Notes: a model not told the origin generated them from the sequence alone. A stretch of DNA of 64,000 nt from Heliocidaris tuberculata (GCA_025618425.1 CM046846.1:33738038-33802037); one strand, 5' to 3'. Positions 13,101-24,043 are shown, numbered from the stretch's first letter. A program made the numbers and translations.

Positions 13101-16100
13101 CTGTGTATCAAAGCTGCTCGTCACATAACTACTCATCACATAAATCATACCTGCCAACCAGTCCGATTTTGTTGTATTCGTTCCGATTTTTCCCTCAAAA
13201 AAGGGTGAAAAATCAGAACAGTACGATTTTTACATTTGGAAGGAAAAAAAAAAAAAAAATTGTACATATCGTATATGCATTCACATGTGTGTGTTATACT
13301 ACATAGGGCCTGTTCAAGTGCATTTTCTTGTCAATGTACCCACTTTGCGCTGGCACAGTGCACAGTGCAATGCATGAAATATGCCTATCATGCATACATA
13401 AGCTGTCTGCCACATCTTGTTAGATCGATCGCGCGATCAGAAATCACAAACCCAAGTACTGGTTTTCAGCCTTCAAGAAGTAGTTGAAGCTTCTAGAAAT
13501 GAGTCCAAATTGAGTTTAATCGTCATTTTCCATGATCCAGGTAATGTAGAATTAGTATTTTATTGTCTAATTGATGTAAAACAGTGAGCAAGAAAACCTG
13601 CTGGAAAGTAAATTCCATCAGGAGCAGGCAGACTTCTTCCCCAGCCCTAGCGGCCTAGCTTTTCTTGATTACTGGTAGTGTGGCGCGTTCACTTGATGCA
13701 AACTTAGAAAGTTCTTCATGATCAAGCATTTATTATTATTTTTTTTGAACTCTTTAGCTTTATTGAAGGGTTTTTTTAATTTATCTGTGATTGACTGCAT
13801 ATGGTCAGTATATTTCTTAAATGTCATGGAATTTCAAAAAGAAGCATTTTTCCATATCAGTTCCAGGGAAGTTTGACTTTGTGACTATACACACACACAC
13901 ACACACACACACATACCGGTCTTTATAAATGTTAGATGCAATGTATATGAAAAGAAGCTCATTAAGCCAAAATATTCAGGATTTTTATTATTAAATTATG
14001 ACTCATTCAGTGTGGTCATATGTCAAAATATAAGGCTAAGATAGCACCAGGAAGCATCTACAGCATTAGAGCTGAACCCCGGCCGCCAGGTATTTCGCGC
14101 TCTGCGCGCGCTCGTGATGTACGCGTTGCGCACATGAGAGTAAGATTTTTTATTTTCAAATGTTGGCAGGTATGCATAACTGCTGTGTATAGGACTGAAT
14201 TTTGCCTCTGAGGTAGTGTTTGTGATATATCTACTATTCTTTGTTCAGTTTGAGTTTGTGTTAAATTTTTGTCTTGCCTGCGTAAGCAAAAAGCGAGACA
14301 TAGGTGCCATTTTTCTGATGGCGACGGCGGTGTCAATTTTGGAAATGCTCTCATTTCAAAAGTATGTTCAATTTTCATGAAACTTGCACACAAGGGTTGT
14401 AGAGCATCTAAAATATATGTAGAACAAATTTCAGGTCAAAAGTCAAGGTCAGATATCAATTAAGGTCAATTGTATTCCAAAACTTAAAGGTCATGTAAAG
14501 TTTTGGTAAGCCCTCAAAAACTATTCGTCAGATTTCTTCAATTTTTGTTGATAAATAGCAAGATACTAGCAATACTAAGACACTGTGAAGATTTCGCCTC
14601 TTAAAGTTTAATATTAAACAAATAAGAGGCAAAAACTAATTTATGTGCCGGGACAGGCACGTAAAATCCCAACAAAGGCAGCATGTGCTATACACTGTAC
14701 ACACACGTGTAAAACCAATAATGAGTAGCTACACACAGTGCACACACGCTGTCTCTATGCGAAGCCCCAAGATTGCTGTGCGGGGAGCCGTCGGGGTGGA
14801 AGGGTCCTAGCATAATGGCAGTGATCAAGCATTCCTGACCGATATTTACACTGAAATTCACCAGAAATCATAAATGGAATACCAAATGTCTCTTACAGAC
14901 ATCTTTTGATACAAGGAGAACAACATAAGACTATATTTAACATGTTTCTTTTCAATTTCCTTTTTGCTACCAATACTGTACATGAGCTTTAACCGTAGAT
15001 TAAGTTTTTGAATTTTTACTTTATTTCAAAAGTTTTTGTTCAAATTCTTTGAAACTTCGCATCATTCTTGGTAGGGATTGTTGTTATGTCACCCTCTTTC
15101 AAAAGAATGCCCAAATGTTACATTTTCATCACACAATTCAGGCATTTTCCTTGTTTCTCTATTGCTGATGTTAATGACACTCTTATTTGTTTCATTCTTT
15201 TCTTGACAGTGAATGAGAGGATAGAGCAACAGCCAGAAGCAATGAAAACCGTCCTAGAGCAAGAAGTGAAACTCCTCCTAGGAGATCAAGACATCGTACA
15301 ATACAACAAGTCCTTTGTGGAGTCTCACCTTTCATCCCAAACACATAGAGTGTCGGGTAAGACAAATCTTTTCTTCCTTTCAACTGTCATATCATACAAG
15401 GTTGCTGTGAATTTTTGAAGAAATATTGCTGAAAATTCTTCCAATGAATTCTTCTGCTAGTAGTTGTGATTGATTTGTGATGTTAATGTGAAAATTAATT
15501 TGCAACATGCAGTCATTATGTAAGTGAAGCAGGGATTCCACCCTTATCAAGTCAAGGCAGTTCTCTAGAAGGCACATTTTGTGACCGAATCTATATGGTC
15601 CTACAACAAAGTCCTTTCATGATATATATTGCCCTATGATGATTGTAAGGTTCCCTCTCCTGACATCCTGTGGGTGAGGAGAAAACCCTCAAACATCGAA
15701 CCCAAATTAAACTTTCTGAGGGCAGAACTGAAAACATTGATAACTCATTGAACTAGCAGGTATTTCTTATGATCTACAAGAATATAAGGATTATTCAGCC
15801 ACTTCTTGGAAATATGTTTGTTTTAAATTTTGAAATAGATTAGTCACTACAGGTGTATATCCCTTAGACTGGCTGCATGTCATGAGATGAAGAGTTAAAT
15901 TCTCATTACAAACCCATACAAAGAAATGTCTTTTTTGACCATTTTTGCATTGGCAGACAAGAAATTTCATGTCTTCTTTCAAAACATCAACAGGGTACCA
16001 GCATATGATGTCCCCTGTCTTTATTAAACATGTTCTTCTTTAATAATAGAAATCGATTGAATTTGATTGTGTATACAGCTGCTGGAATATCTCATGTGTA

Positions 16101-17097
16101 GGTAGATAGGAAAGATGATTATTTACATCCCTAAAATAAATTTGCATCTTTTGTGTTTCTTTGTTTTCAGAGCGAGTTTTGTTTGCTTTAGGGAATTACC
16201 CCAAAATGTCGTTTATTGAGAAAAATGTGTAACAAAATTGCAAAATATTAATGATAAATTTGTTTTCCCAATTCTTTTTCTTTCCATGATAGGTGCACTT
16301 GGTTTGTACTTCCTTGACCCTTCCAAGAAGGATGAAGCAATCTCATTAGCCACTCACCTAGGAAACAACCTCACAGATAGGAATATTCAGGTGAGAACTT
16401 ATATACATTATTCTAAAAATATTTACCCTGATGTACACAACAAATAACCATATTTCTGCATTGTATATATTATCAAATGTTCCTTTACTTGGAGATTAAT
16501 TTCATGATATACTTTGTAAAAAAATATGTAATTCAACTCGAGGGCAGCAAGTAATTTTTACGAAAAACCCATTTTAAATGAATAAATAAATGAATAAAAT
16601 AAATGAGATAGCTGAAAATCCCCCCTCCCCCTCTCTCATCGCCTGTTGGGTTCATCCCAGAACTCTTCTCGCAAAAAAATACTAGTATGCAAGAAGTTCA
16701 CAATAACCAATTATTTCAGAGAAAGATAATGCAGGACCCCTGCTGCATGAGTTTGTATGGAGCCTTTGATGGTGGTGTCTTGGAGAAGTCTTCCTAATCC
16801 TCATTTGTTTGTTTTTTTTTTTTTCAGAATTGCATCCGAGTCTTGGAGCTGCTACATTCTGATTTGAAGTGTGAATCAATGGCTTTGGAATACAAGGCCA
16901 GATGCCATGATCTTTACCCCTATGCAACCGCTTTCCAACCACCAAAGATGAACCATACCATGGAGAACAATGATGATGATGCAGAGGAAGAGAAGACGAC
17001 GACCCCAACCTCAAACGATGTCTCACCCACCTCCAACAACATCTCTCCACGGTCAAACGACATTGAGCTCTCCTGCAACTCGACCGGAGATAATTGA
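2846..17097 (+). CDS. NAA15: NatA auxiliary subunit NAA15, C-terminal two thirds (11 exons)
   Basis: NAA15 is the ribosome-binding scaffold of the NatA complex, which acetylates protein N-termini together with catalytic NAA10. Coding exons by my model: 2846-3025, 4342-4517, 5811-5963, 6489-6617, 8942-9091, 10045-10293, 11418-11526, 12944-13042, 15210-15356, 16293-16390, 16828-17097. All introns are GT-AG and the frame holds through to a TGA at 17095-17097. The encoded part is about 585 residues and aligns colinearly, from memory, with the last 585 or so of the 866-residue human protein. Landmarks include the TPR-like helices around [17 protein letters not shown], the run [13 protein letters not shown], a basic [17 protein letters not shown] stretch, and [11 protein letters not shown] near the end. 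The C-terminal tail is Asp/Glu-rich, then Thr/Ser/Asn/Pro-rich, and is not conserved. The first exon enters with two bases of a split Gly codon, so upstream exons lie outside the window. NAA16 is a vertebrate paralogue; invertebrates usually have one gene, so NAA15 is the better name. Confidence 0.93.
3488..3600. repeat. Interspersed repeat with TTGCCCT ends, copy 1
   Basis: Runs from ATTGCCCTGTGATGATGG to CTGAGGGCAAAAT. Near-identical copies lie at 6978 and 15618. The ends form a short inverted repeat, TTGCCCT/AGGGCAA. Confidence 0.65.
3806..3996 (+). mobile_element. tRNA-derived SINE
   Basis: An A-box-like TGGTCTTGTGGATAC at about 3816 and a B-box-like GGTTCAAGTCCC at about 3858 have tRNA spacing. 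An unrelated body follows, leading into a simple repeat tail. Confidence 0.5.
3997..4150. repeat. (ATT)n microsatellite
   Basis: A long, nearly pure TTA/ATT run that probably grew from the tail of the SINE just upstream. Confidence 0.9.
4342..4517 (+). CDS. NAA15: NAA15 exon b
   Basis: The acceptor GTGCCGCAG and donor GTAGGT bound the exon. It encodes [20 protein letters not shown] and [19 protein letters not shown], the start of a TPR-type helical pair. It ends in phase 0. Confidence 0.92.
5188..5660 (-). mobile_element. LINE 3' fragment (5'-truncated, frameshifted)
   Basis: On the minus strand the frames read [14 protein letters not shown] and, after a shift, [20 protein letters not shown] then [11 protein letters not shown]. 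This is the usual C-terminal signature of non-LTR retrotransposon reverse transcriptases (SYNTR...GPKxWNxLP...FKxxLK). The 3' end is an AATAAATACTACTACTAC-type tail at the low-coordinate side. Confidence 0.7.
5661..5790 (+). repeat. SINE/L2-like 3' tail
   Basis: Contains TTTGTAAAGTGTTTAGAGAT and GTATTAGGTGCTGTACAAAT, resembling the conserved CR1/L2-type tail shared by many SINEs. It ends directly before the exon at 5811. Confidence 0.4.
5811..5963 (+). CDS. NAA15: NAA15 exon c
   Basis: The acceptor TTGTCTCCAG is followed by [20 protein letters not shown] and ends in EEMCSKFTR before donor GTGGGT. It has 51 codons, phase 0 at both ends. A SINE or LINE-type tail sits directly upstream. Confidence 0.92.
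6489..6617 (+). CDS. NAA15: NAA15 exon d
   Basis: Acceptor TGTAACAG, donor GTAAGT. Encodes [17 protein letters not shown], which is nearly invariant in animals, then KKCHEVDR. Phase 0 at both ends. Confidence 0.93.
6978..7082. repeat. Interspersed repeat with TTGCCCT ends, copy 2
   Basis: About 95 percent identical by eye to the copies at 3488 and 15618 over some 95 bases. Similarity to the 15618 copy extends about 40 bases further upstream. Confidence 0.65.
7125..8018. mobile_element. Foldback MITE, TTAAAGGGG ends
   Basis: The left end TTAAAGGAGAATTAACC is mirrored by GGTTAATTCCCCTTTAA at the right. Inner arms also pair: GGGGGCTGCCATTTTCTTGA near 7278 against its complement near 7847. No coding capacity. 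Confidence 0.7.
8117..8167. repeat. (GT)n then (GTCC)n microsatellite
   Basis: GTGTGTGT runs into repeated GTCC. The neighbouring GCAAACGAAGTTCGCGAGG at 8073 looks like the start of an interspersed repeat. Confidence 0.85.
8191..8630. repeat. Tandem repeat, three copies of a 147-bp unit
   Basis: Units begin with the AAATGCTACTTCTCC motif at 8191, 8337 and 8484. Each contains GATAGGGCTGGGTGGGGGCT and a repeated TATGCAAATT stretch. The last two units are almost identical. Confidence 0.9.
8942..9091 (+). CDS. NAA15: NAA15 exon e
   Basis: Acceptor CTCATGCAG, donor GTAAGC. Encodes [20 protein letters not shown] and [11 protein letters not shown]. Phase 0 at both ends. Confidence 0.93.
9166..9503. 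mobile_element. MITE with about 50-bp terminal inverted repeats
   Basis: The left end GGCCTGTATTCTCAAAAGC is mirrored at the right by GCTTTTGAGAATACGGGCC, with TTAAGCCTGGCTTA shared inside. Located in NAA15 intron e-f. Confidence 0.8.
10045..10293 (+). CDS. NAA15: NAA15 exon f, basic/coiled-coil segment
   Basis: Acceptor ACGGACAG, donor GTGAGT. Encodes [11 protein letters not shown], then the highly charged [19 protein letters not shown] segment and an acidic and basic linker ending PDKLAR. The family has a predicted nuclear-localisation or coiled-coil region here. Confidence 0.92.
10579..10908. mobile_element. MITE family R, copy 1
   Basis: Ends are TTAAGGAGAAGATTGAGTTC and GAACTCAACTTTATCTTTAA. 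About 330 bp, with direct-orientation relative at 11629. Confidence 0.75.
11030..11171 (+). mobile_element. Short MITE (TTTCATAAAACTTG type), copy 1
   Basis: Begins GGGCCCTGTTTCATAAAACT and ends CTTGATGAAATGCCTCCC, with the core TGAAATCCTTGCATCTGATT. Related copies at 36589, 52375, 52560 and 52698. Confidence 0.7.
11418..11526 (+). CDS. NAA15: NAA15 exon g
   Basis: Acceptor CATACCAG, donor GTAAAT. Encodes [20 protein letters not shown] and [11 protein letters not shown]. Ends one base into a codon. Confidence 0.92.
11629..12009. mobile_element. MITE family R, copy 2
   Basis: Ends are TTAAAGGGAAGCTTGAGTTC and GAACTCAAGTTTATCTTTAA. It shares TGTCCCCTGAAAAGGATTGC and TTGAGACAGTTTCTTT with copy 1, and carries an extra internal segment. 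Confidence 0.75.
12198..12790. mobile_element. MITE family S, copy 1
   Basis: The ends TTAAAGGGCAATCCAACCTT and AAGGTTGGATTTCCTTTTAA are inverted, and the arms pair for over 100 bases (for example AAACTTTCACC near 12712). An inverted copy is at 37073. Confidence 0.8.
12847..12943 (+). repeat. Short tandem duplication including a splice acceptor
   Basis: The segment from AAAGCAGGTT through TATTG and a T-rich tract to CAG occurs at about 12847-12886 and again at 12901-12943. The second copy is the working acceptor for the exon at 12944. Confidence 0.75.
12944..13042 (+). CDS. NAA15: NAA15 exon h
   Basis: Acceptor TCTCCCTCAG, donor GTGAGT. Encodes [12 protein letters not shown] and [11 protein letters not shown]. 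The acceptor lies in a short tandem duplication, so a second acceptor-like site is present about 57 bases upstream. Confidence 0.9.
13147..14176. mobile_element. Element with ATACCTGCCAAC inverted ends
   Basis: CATACCTGCCAAC at the left is mirrored by GTTGGCAGGTATG at the right. A clear target duplication is not visible. It contains an A-run near 13242 and a (CA)n run near 13891. No transposase frame. Confidence 0.5.
14270..14660. other. Likely interspersed repeat, unclassified
   Basis: Starts GTCTTGCCTGCGTAAGC and AAAAAGCGAGACATAGG, and contains AGGTCAAAAGTCAAGGTCAG. The style suggests a dispersed repeat, but no second copy is in the window. Confidence 0.3.
15210..15356 (+). CDS. NAA15: NAA15 exon i
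   Basis: Acceptor TCTTGACAG, donor GTAAGA. Encodes [20 protein letters not shown] and ends SSQTHRVS plus one base. Confidence 0.9.
15618..15727. repeat. Interspersed repeat with TTGCCCT ends, copy 3
   Basis: Same family as 3488 and 6978; all three lie in NAA15 introns in the same orientation. Confidence 0.65.
16293..16390 (+). CDS. NAA15: NAA15 exon j
   Basis: Acceptor CCATGATAG, donor GTGAGA. Encodes [19 protein letters not shown] and LTDRNIQ, matching the conserved YYLDPSSQ region of the family. Confidence 0.92.
16828..17097 (+). CDS. NAA15: NAA15 terminal exon
   Basis: The acceptor is a T-tract ending CAG at 16827. Encodes [34 protein letters not shown], then a low-complexity acidic and Ser/Thr/Asn/Pro tail ending in TGA. 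The tail is the least conserved part. Confidence 0.92.
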   Translation, partial: NCIRVLELLHSDLKCESMALEYKARCHDLYPYATAFQPPKMNHTMENNDDDAEEEKTTTPTSNDVSPTSNNISPRSNDIELSCNSTGDN

Positions 17098-20000
17098 GGT
17101 TCGATTCTTAAAACATTTGCAGGAAGTGCTAGAAAGATTTGATGTTCATCAATTGACCACCAGGACTTGTGCAGTCAGCATCTCTTAATTCTTCAGCTGG
17201 AATGTAAAGGCAATGTACTCTAATCCTGAGGCCAGAGGATCAATTTTGCCAAGTATTGAGGTTCTTAATAATGCCATGCAATGTTGTGAGAACTCTTATC
17301 CTGGCATGAGGATGGCTTGTGTAAGTTGACCCCCCCCCCCCCCCCCCCATTTTTTTTCTGGATGTAAACTGGCTGCGGACAGTGCATTGATTAGGTGGAT
17401 TAGAGAGCTTGGGAAGCATCCATGTTCTCTGAAGGTGATGTGATTTGTGTTTGTCCTTCAATTCCAAATCTCAATTTATCCAACTCTTATCCATTAGTAG
17501 TAATGTTAAACAGGGTGAATATGGACATTGGGGATGAATAGGGGCAAGTCATCAGAATTTTGTTTAGACGTGATTTTTATTTCCATCAGGAATAATGCAG
17601 ACCTTGTTATTTATTTTTTCTTAAAAAGAGAAATAGAAAAGAGAAGAACGTGTGTCATTATGAGAAATAGAACTATGTAAACAGAATTTTTTTTTGTCCT
17701 TATTCACACTCTGTGCCCTTTTCACCCCTTTTAAGGTACATGTTGTATGCTCTCACAATCCCCAAATTTCCATTTTGATAGAGAAATACCAGAGGAATGA
17801 GATTATCACCTATTACAAGTTTCCAGGTATGCAACGCATTGCCTTGAGGGAATTCACTGCAAACATCAACTGTGCAAGGCTACAATTACTTCTGATCTCT
17901 CAATACAAAGAGCAAGCGATGAAACTTTTACCAGGTTGAAGATTATATTGCTTATCTCTTCTGCATTGTACCAAGTCTCCCTGTCATTAATTTGATAATG
18001 CAATCGTTTTGTTGTTGTGAAGCTAATTGTGGAATATTTTGAAAATATTCATTTGATATGTTGTTAGTTTTCAAATAATCCATTCCCTACAATGTGTGAT
18101 TGTATTATTCATTCAAATGTAAGTAATAGTCATGGAATGCAGACAAATTTAATGCCCAACTTTGTTAAATTATGGAATACATAGTGAGTGGTTGCCATAG
18201 AAATTCTCTTAAGTAGAGAAATCTTGAAATCACTGATTAAATTGCAGCTGACATTGTAACAACATTTTAATCACTATATTCCATTTGCAAAGACATTTCA
18301 TCTGGACTTATTTATCAAGCATATATGAAGAAAATATTTGCTAGTCAGCATTGGTCAGAGTTATAATTTACCATCATGTTGCACAGGATATGTGGTTAAC
18401 CCTATATGTCATCCCTTTTCAGACATAAAATTTGATAAGTAGGCAACAGAGATGGTTTTACTTTAGAGCAATACATGTAATGTATAATGGTGAAACTCTC
18501 TAGAGAACTGCATTATTTGGGTGCATGTCAAACTGAATTTTACAGTGATGACTATATACATGGAATGCGAATGAAACAAAATATAACCATTCAGCAAAAG
18601 AAATTGTATCAAATGCCAACAATGATCTTTGTGAGTGATGATTAAATATTGATTAAGTTGGAGCTCATGTTTTGCTTCTTATCTGTGTTTATCAGAGGAT
18701 ATGAAGTAAAATAAAAGAAAGAAAAAGGGAGATGCACAAAAATCTTCAGATTGCCTTGAAAGGTATTTGCCAGTTAAAAATGAGCATGATGAACTATCCT
18801 CTGCATAGGCATAATCTTTATAATTCTGATCTAGAGAAATTGGCAATTTAATGTAATCTTCATGAGGTAAATAATTATGTTTGACAGCATTTGCTAGAAA
18901 ATTCTAGAAGTGTTCAAGAATGTTATTTATTTGATTAATACAATCTTGATTTGAACTCTGAATACTGAATATATCAAATTGTCATTCTATCCTATTGCTT
19001 GGAACATATGGCAGTTATTATTATTATTATTATTTTCCTTATAGTCTTCTTATATGAAGCCAGACATTAAGGACCATAGATAAAGGTACTATGTAAAGAA
19101 AGGGGGGGGGGGGGGGGGTGGAGAGAGTCAAAAGACAAAAGAGCCAAATATTATTTATTTATATCAGATTTATAAGCCTGTCGGGTACACAAGGCATTTC
19201 ATCTCCCCTATATGGGCAAGTGTCCTAGTCTTTTTTTTTTTTTTTTTTTAAGTGTCCTAGTTAATATTTAAATTATAATTTTGCTATCAGCCTATCACCC
19301 TGTAACTTGTATCGTTTTAGTACAAAATTGCATCACAGGCATGGTTATTTCTTCTTCCTTTTTTCTTGGAACATAAAAACTTTTGCAATGCCAGTGCCGC
19401 TCTTATTGTATTATTATATTGTTTTCATGTTCTTTCTTTTTTTCCTTTGTAAACTGCAATATCATCCCTGATATAAGAACCTGCTCATTTGTGTCACTTT
19501 CATCCACCCCCATTGATAAATGTATAGTATGTTAAGTTTGTAGATGTTCATTCCCTGTCTTCAGACACCATATCATAGGGTCATATAAATTTGGTTGATC
19601 AGCTCTTCCCCATATAATTCATGTCGTCACGTACTACAGCTGCTGTCAGTATTTGAATATCTACTACAAAGATGAATTTAAATTCATGGGAACTAATTGA
19701 TGAATGTTCAGACTTCTTGTTCCTTCTGTAGCCATTTAGCAGATCTGTAATAGATTTTTCTCTGTTATACTGAAGAATAAGAAACAAATGATATGATTGG
19801 TCAGTTTTAAGTTTTAATGATATCATTTATTACTTATGTGTTCTTGTCTCCCATATCTGTCCTCATTTTTGAGAAGTTAAGCGATGAAGAAAAGTTAAAA
19901 AGCTTTTGTTCTTATTTATTGTTATTTTTTAATACTGGAAGAAAATGGATTTGGAGGTTTTTTTATACTGATTTGTTGTCCTATTTCACAGGGCAGTATC

Positions 20001-20485
20001 TGTGTGTTGAGTACAAGATGGAAGAACATTTTCTTACGTCTAAGAAAATTCAATTTTGCAGTTTGTTAGCAAGGAATTCTTTAAAAATGAAATTGTTGTG
20101 TTTTTCAATATTATATTGTACATGAGAGAACGTAGCTATGACGAAAATACAATTTCTGATAAAAATTAATGATGTGTTTTGGATGTATTCTGTAGTAGAC
20201 TATGATACGCTGGAAGATTGAGTGTGTGCATGAATTATTGGTAATGCTTATAATTATGTACCCTTGATATGATACTAATAAAAAGGACCGACCACCAGCG
20301 CCAGCCCTCATTCACTGGAAACATGGTAAAGACTGATGGATAACCAAGTCCAAGCCATTTCTAAGATTTTTGTGTTTCTGATGATTGTATCAACCTCATA
20401 GCCTTTCTAGAGCTTACATCTGACAAAATATCAAAATGATATTTAAATTTTTATGTCAATTTATGATCACAATTTCATATCACAT
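17098..20485 (+). other. NAA15 3' flank, probable long 3' UTR
   Basis: No conserved reading frame is visible. The stretch is AT-rich, with a C-run near 17330, a G-run near 19102 and a T-run near 19231. AATAAA-type hexamers occur near 18709 and at 20277, either of which could end the transcript. The UTR end cannot be fixed from sequence alone. Confidence 0.4.
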
Positions 20486-22430
20486 TTAAGGTAAAGTTGA
20501 GTCCTGTGGCTGTTCATGCAATTTTATAGTGAAAGAAATTGTCTCAAAGCAATTGGGAAAGGTTGATCATGTCTACATAACAATTGGTGTATACTGAGGT
20601 TTTGGAATCTTTAAAAATGATAAGAAATTAACCCAATCTCGTTGAAAAGCACATGCACTGGACACAGAAATAGGTATATGGGACTGCTGTCGCGGAAACT
20701 TAGGATATACGAATAAAATTATTCATTACATAAACAAACTATTCTGTTCAGTCGAGTGATACGTTATAATTAAAGAAATTCAAATATTTATTACTGGTTT
20801 AAGTTCTCACAATATTGCAAAAGTCAAATATATAATCAAAGAACAAAAACAAATATTTACTTTGAGTTTACAGAAAAGAAATACATGAACAATATACTTT
20901 TATTACAATTTCCAATAAAGTGGTAGTGTTGTTAAAATAATTATTTTGATAAAGGAAACTTCCCTATTAATTTAGCTCGCGAGAGTTCTCAAGCTATCCC
21001 TCTATTGTATGATAGTCCTCGCGTGGAACAGAGACAGGCTTGGGACATCGGAGTACTCTCGTCAAGCGAATGGTAACCTTGGATTCGTCGATCCTTCCCT
21101 CTCGTAGACGTCGACTGTTGGGTGCTCACTGGAGCTTCATCATTCTGGACTTTTATTACACGGTGGGGTACACACAGGGTAGGTCTACTCGATCCCGACA
21201 AAGGGCTGTTAAAAAACAATTATCACCCTAATCATAATACAGTGTTCATAATATACTTACAATGCATACCATTAAGAAGCGTTTATGATAATCACATTAA
21301 TTTCATAAAATGGATTATGCATGTCATTAATAATATTGACACCGAAAACAATAAGTCCATGAAAAGCTTTTGTTCACATTTTCCAATCAGTTTGTTGCAT
21401 AAATGTTTACTCGGTATAATAAATACCCTCTCTATACTTCTCTATTAATACAAACAAAACAATATTTCTGGCAAACTAGCCGTCATATTCTTTTCATAAA
21501 AATATGCATTTTCTTAGTATCGTAAGATTATAAGACAATTAAATTATTGAGCTTGTCAAATAACAATATACATTACTAAACAACTCCTTCGTTCGCTTCA
21601 TATCAATAAAGAATTAATCAGTTTATCAAATTCACATTTTCATTTGTTCGTTCTTGATACATTTTACATAGTAAGCAATTTGACTGATTTCTTCTTTTAT
21701 AAGCATCGAAAGACCATGTACAACTTAAAAGAAAAACAACTTACGTTATCTCGAATACAACAATTGCAGGGCAGCTAGTGCAACCTCGGAGAGATAGAGT
21801 AGAGGCGTGGAGACTGGAAAACATCTGGTTTCCGCAAAATAGTAATAAAATACGCCTGAAAACAGCAAAACTGGTTCCATTACTTGTCTATCAACATTCT
21901 CTCACATTAAAGGTGCTAAGTTGACTGCTGCCATTATGAGCTGACTGCCTGCTCAAACAAACACGTCTGTCGTGTAGCAAAGACGGTGGTGCAGTGCCCG
22001 TATACCTTAAGCAAGGCACGGTTCTCTACAATATGCAAATTAGGGACGCTAGCTCCCAAAACCAGCGAACCAATGTAATGCTCTAAAATACGATCATGCG
22101 AGTGTAAACAAAACATCACGCGTCGGTCAGAGGTTGACAGCAAATTGCGCAGACTCACAGACTAAAGGGAAAAGTATTAATTATTTTATATAAAACTGCA
22201 ATTAAATAACGTTCAAGTTTTACTAGTTGGATTACTGGAACTTAATTTATGACAACTGCACACACATGTGGCATGAATGTTTGGCCCGAACACTTGGCTA
22301 TTTATCGTCATATTTCAAATATGAGGGGATTTGAAGAGCAATCCTTTTTAGAGGACATTTCTACATGTACTATGAAGTTCTTTCCAACTGACATAAAAGG
22401 AAGGAGAAAATCCAATATCTCAAACTGAGT
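20486..22430. mobile_element. MITE family R, inverted copy split by a solo LTR
   Basis: 20486-20687 matches the reverse complement of the right half of the family-R copies, and 22255 to about 22430 matches the left half. The 1.57 kb between is the LTR at 20688-22254. Confidence 0.7.
20688..22254. mobile_element. Solo LTR, about 1567 bp
   Basis: Begins TGTCGCGGAAAC and ends TTTATGACA, so the TGTC/GACA ends are inverted. ACTGC occurs directly on both sides (20683-20687 and 22255-22259), the 5-bp duplication of LTR retrotransposon integration. No gag or pol reading frame is inside, as expected of an LTR left by recombination. The superfamily cannot be assigned. Confidence 0.75.
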
Positions 22431-23022
22431 AAATCAACAGTGTTGAATTGTCGTAGATTCCTAATACAAGCACAGACAGTGTTAACCCCAAAAGAACTGG
22501 GGTGGGGGGATCATGCCCTCCTCCGCAAATTTTGCGATTACTTTCAGATTTTTGAAGATCTTCCCCCGTGACTTCGTGACTTTTTTCTTTAGTCTTGCGC
22601 ATCTTTTGATACCAAATTTGCACATATACCTTCGGTCGTTATTGTGTTACGTAACATTCAGACATCACGTGTTGATCAAAAATGGCAAATTTGTATTCGT
22701 TTATGTCTAATGTGTTGCTTCTTTTTACCGCTTAGTCCATGTTCTGAATAATTAAAACCTGAACTGAAGTTGAAAATATCTAAGTGTAACAAATTACAAA
22801 ACAGTGGAAAACATAAGGAATAAAACAATCAACATAAGAAATAGAAATAAAGAAATATGAGAAAACTTAATTGAATTAATTCATGCATATAGTTTGCATA
22901 AATTAATGTAATTTATACAACTACATGCTTAATGACTTCCTTTCACATACATGTACATGTATTTCAAAATTGGGAGAGCATTGGACAAAACATATTGACA
23001 AAATCCAAAAAATTCAATAAAA

Positions 23023-23090
23023 TACATAAAAATTACCATATTTGCATAATTAATTAGCATTGATTTTTAAAATATGGTAATTTTTATGAA
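23023..23090. repeat. Short hairpin-forming inverted repeat
   Basis: CATAAAAATTACCATATT pairs with AATATGGTAATTTTTATG across a loop of about 30 bases. Confidence 0.75.
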
Positions 23091-23189
23091 TGTAACCATG
23101 CATTCTTGTACGTTACATCATAAACTAAACGCACGCCAAACTTGGTAACGATCGGACATCGGATAGCCGAGATCTTATGGGTGCCATCA

Positions 23190-23215
23190 TTCCCCCCCCC
23201 CCCCCCCCCCCCCCC
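23190..23215. repeat. Poly(C) run
   Basis: An uninterrupted C homopolymer of about 25 bases. Confidence 0.9.
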
Positions 23216-24017
23216 GTCTTCAAAACCTCTGAAATAGCCCAGTCTTTTTAGGGTTAAGGATATGGTTTTTGGAAACGAGAGTGTTATATTATCCAGGGTC
23301 AAAGTCAGAAAAAACGGTCAACGAAAGCTGAAAGCTTGACCGGATACAATGAACTATTTATGGCGAGGTGCCAACAATAAGATAGAAGTCCAAATGATAC
23401 ATGCATATATCCATTTATCTAAATGTATTCTAAATAACAAACAACAAATTAATTGAATTTATTTCTTTTTTAACGCTTAGTACATAAAAATTTTGCTAAT
23501 TGACAGCAAAGTGAGCTTTCAGAATACCACCCTATATAGGACCAGGTCGGCGCTGGTCGGAACCTTCCACCACTCGAAATTTCCGACCGGCACTCAATGC
23601 AATATCAGACCTGCCCAGCCGGCACTAATTTCCCCACTGACAAAGAAAACAAACTACAACTTTGACCTACGAATATGCAATTGTGGTTTAAGCCAGTAAT
23701 CTAACAACACTCACAGCAGGTATATGTACAAAGTAAACCAGATACTAGTACAGTAGCTACAATACAGTGTGTATGCCCTACTGTGTAGATACATGATATT
23801 TTTACTGTTTAACTATAACTTATAAGCCCTGAAAACCAACTAGTTTTTGTCTCCCCTGAACCCCCGTGGGAAGGTGTCGGGCGATAAAATTTCCACCACT
23901 AAAAAGTCCCTGGTGACAACCCTGTCTAGGACTGCTGATACTACAAATTGATCAGATACCGCCACAAGCTACTCGTAATGTTACTAATTAAAACGTTCGT
24001 GATATCTACACTGTATC

Positions 24018-24043
24018 CACGGGGGGGGGGGGGGGGGGGGGGG
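24018..24043. repeat. Poly(G) run
   Basis: An uninterrupted G homopolymer of about 24 bases in intergenic DNA. Confidence 0.9.

Noticed and set aside
17694..17939. 81-codon open frame after NAA15
   Set aside because: It lies in the probable 3' UTR, shows no recognisable domain and no splice signals.
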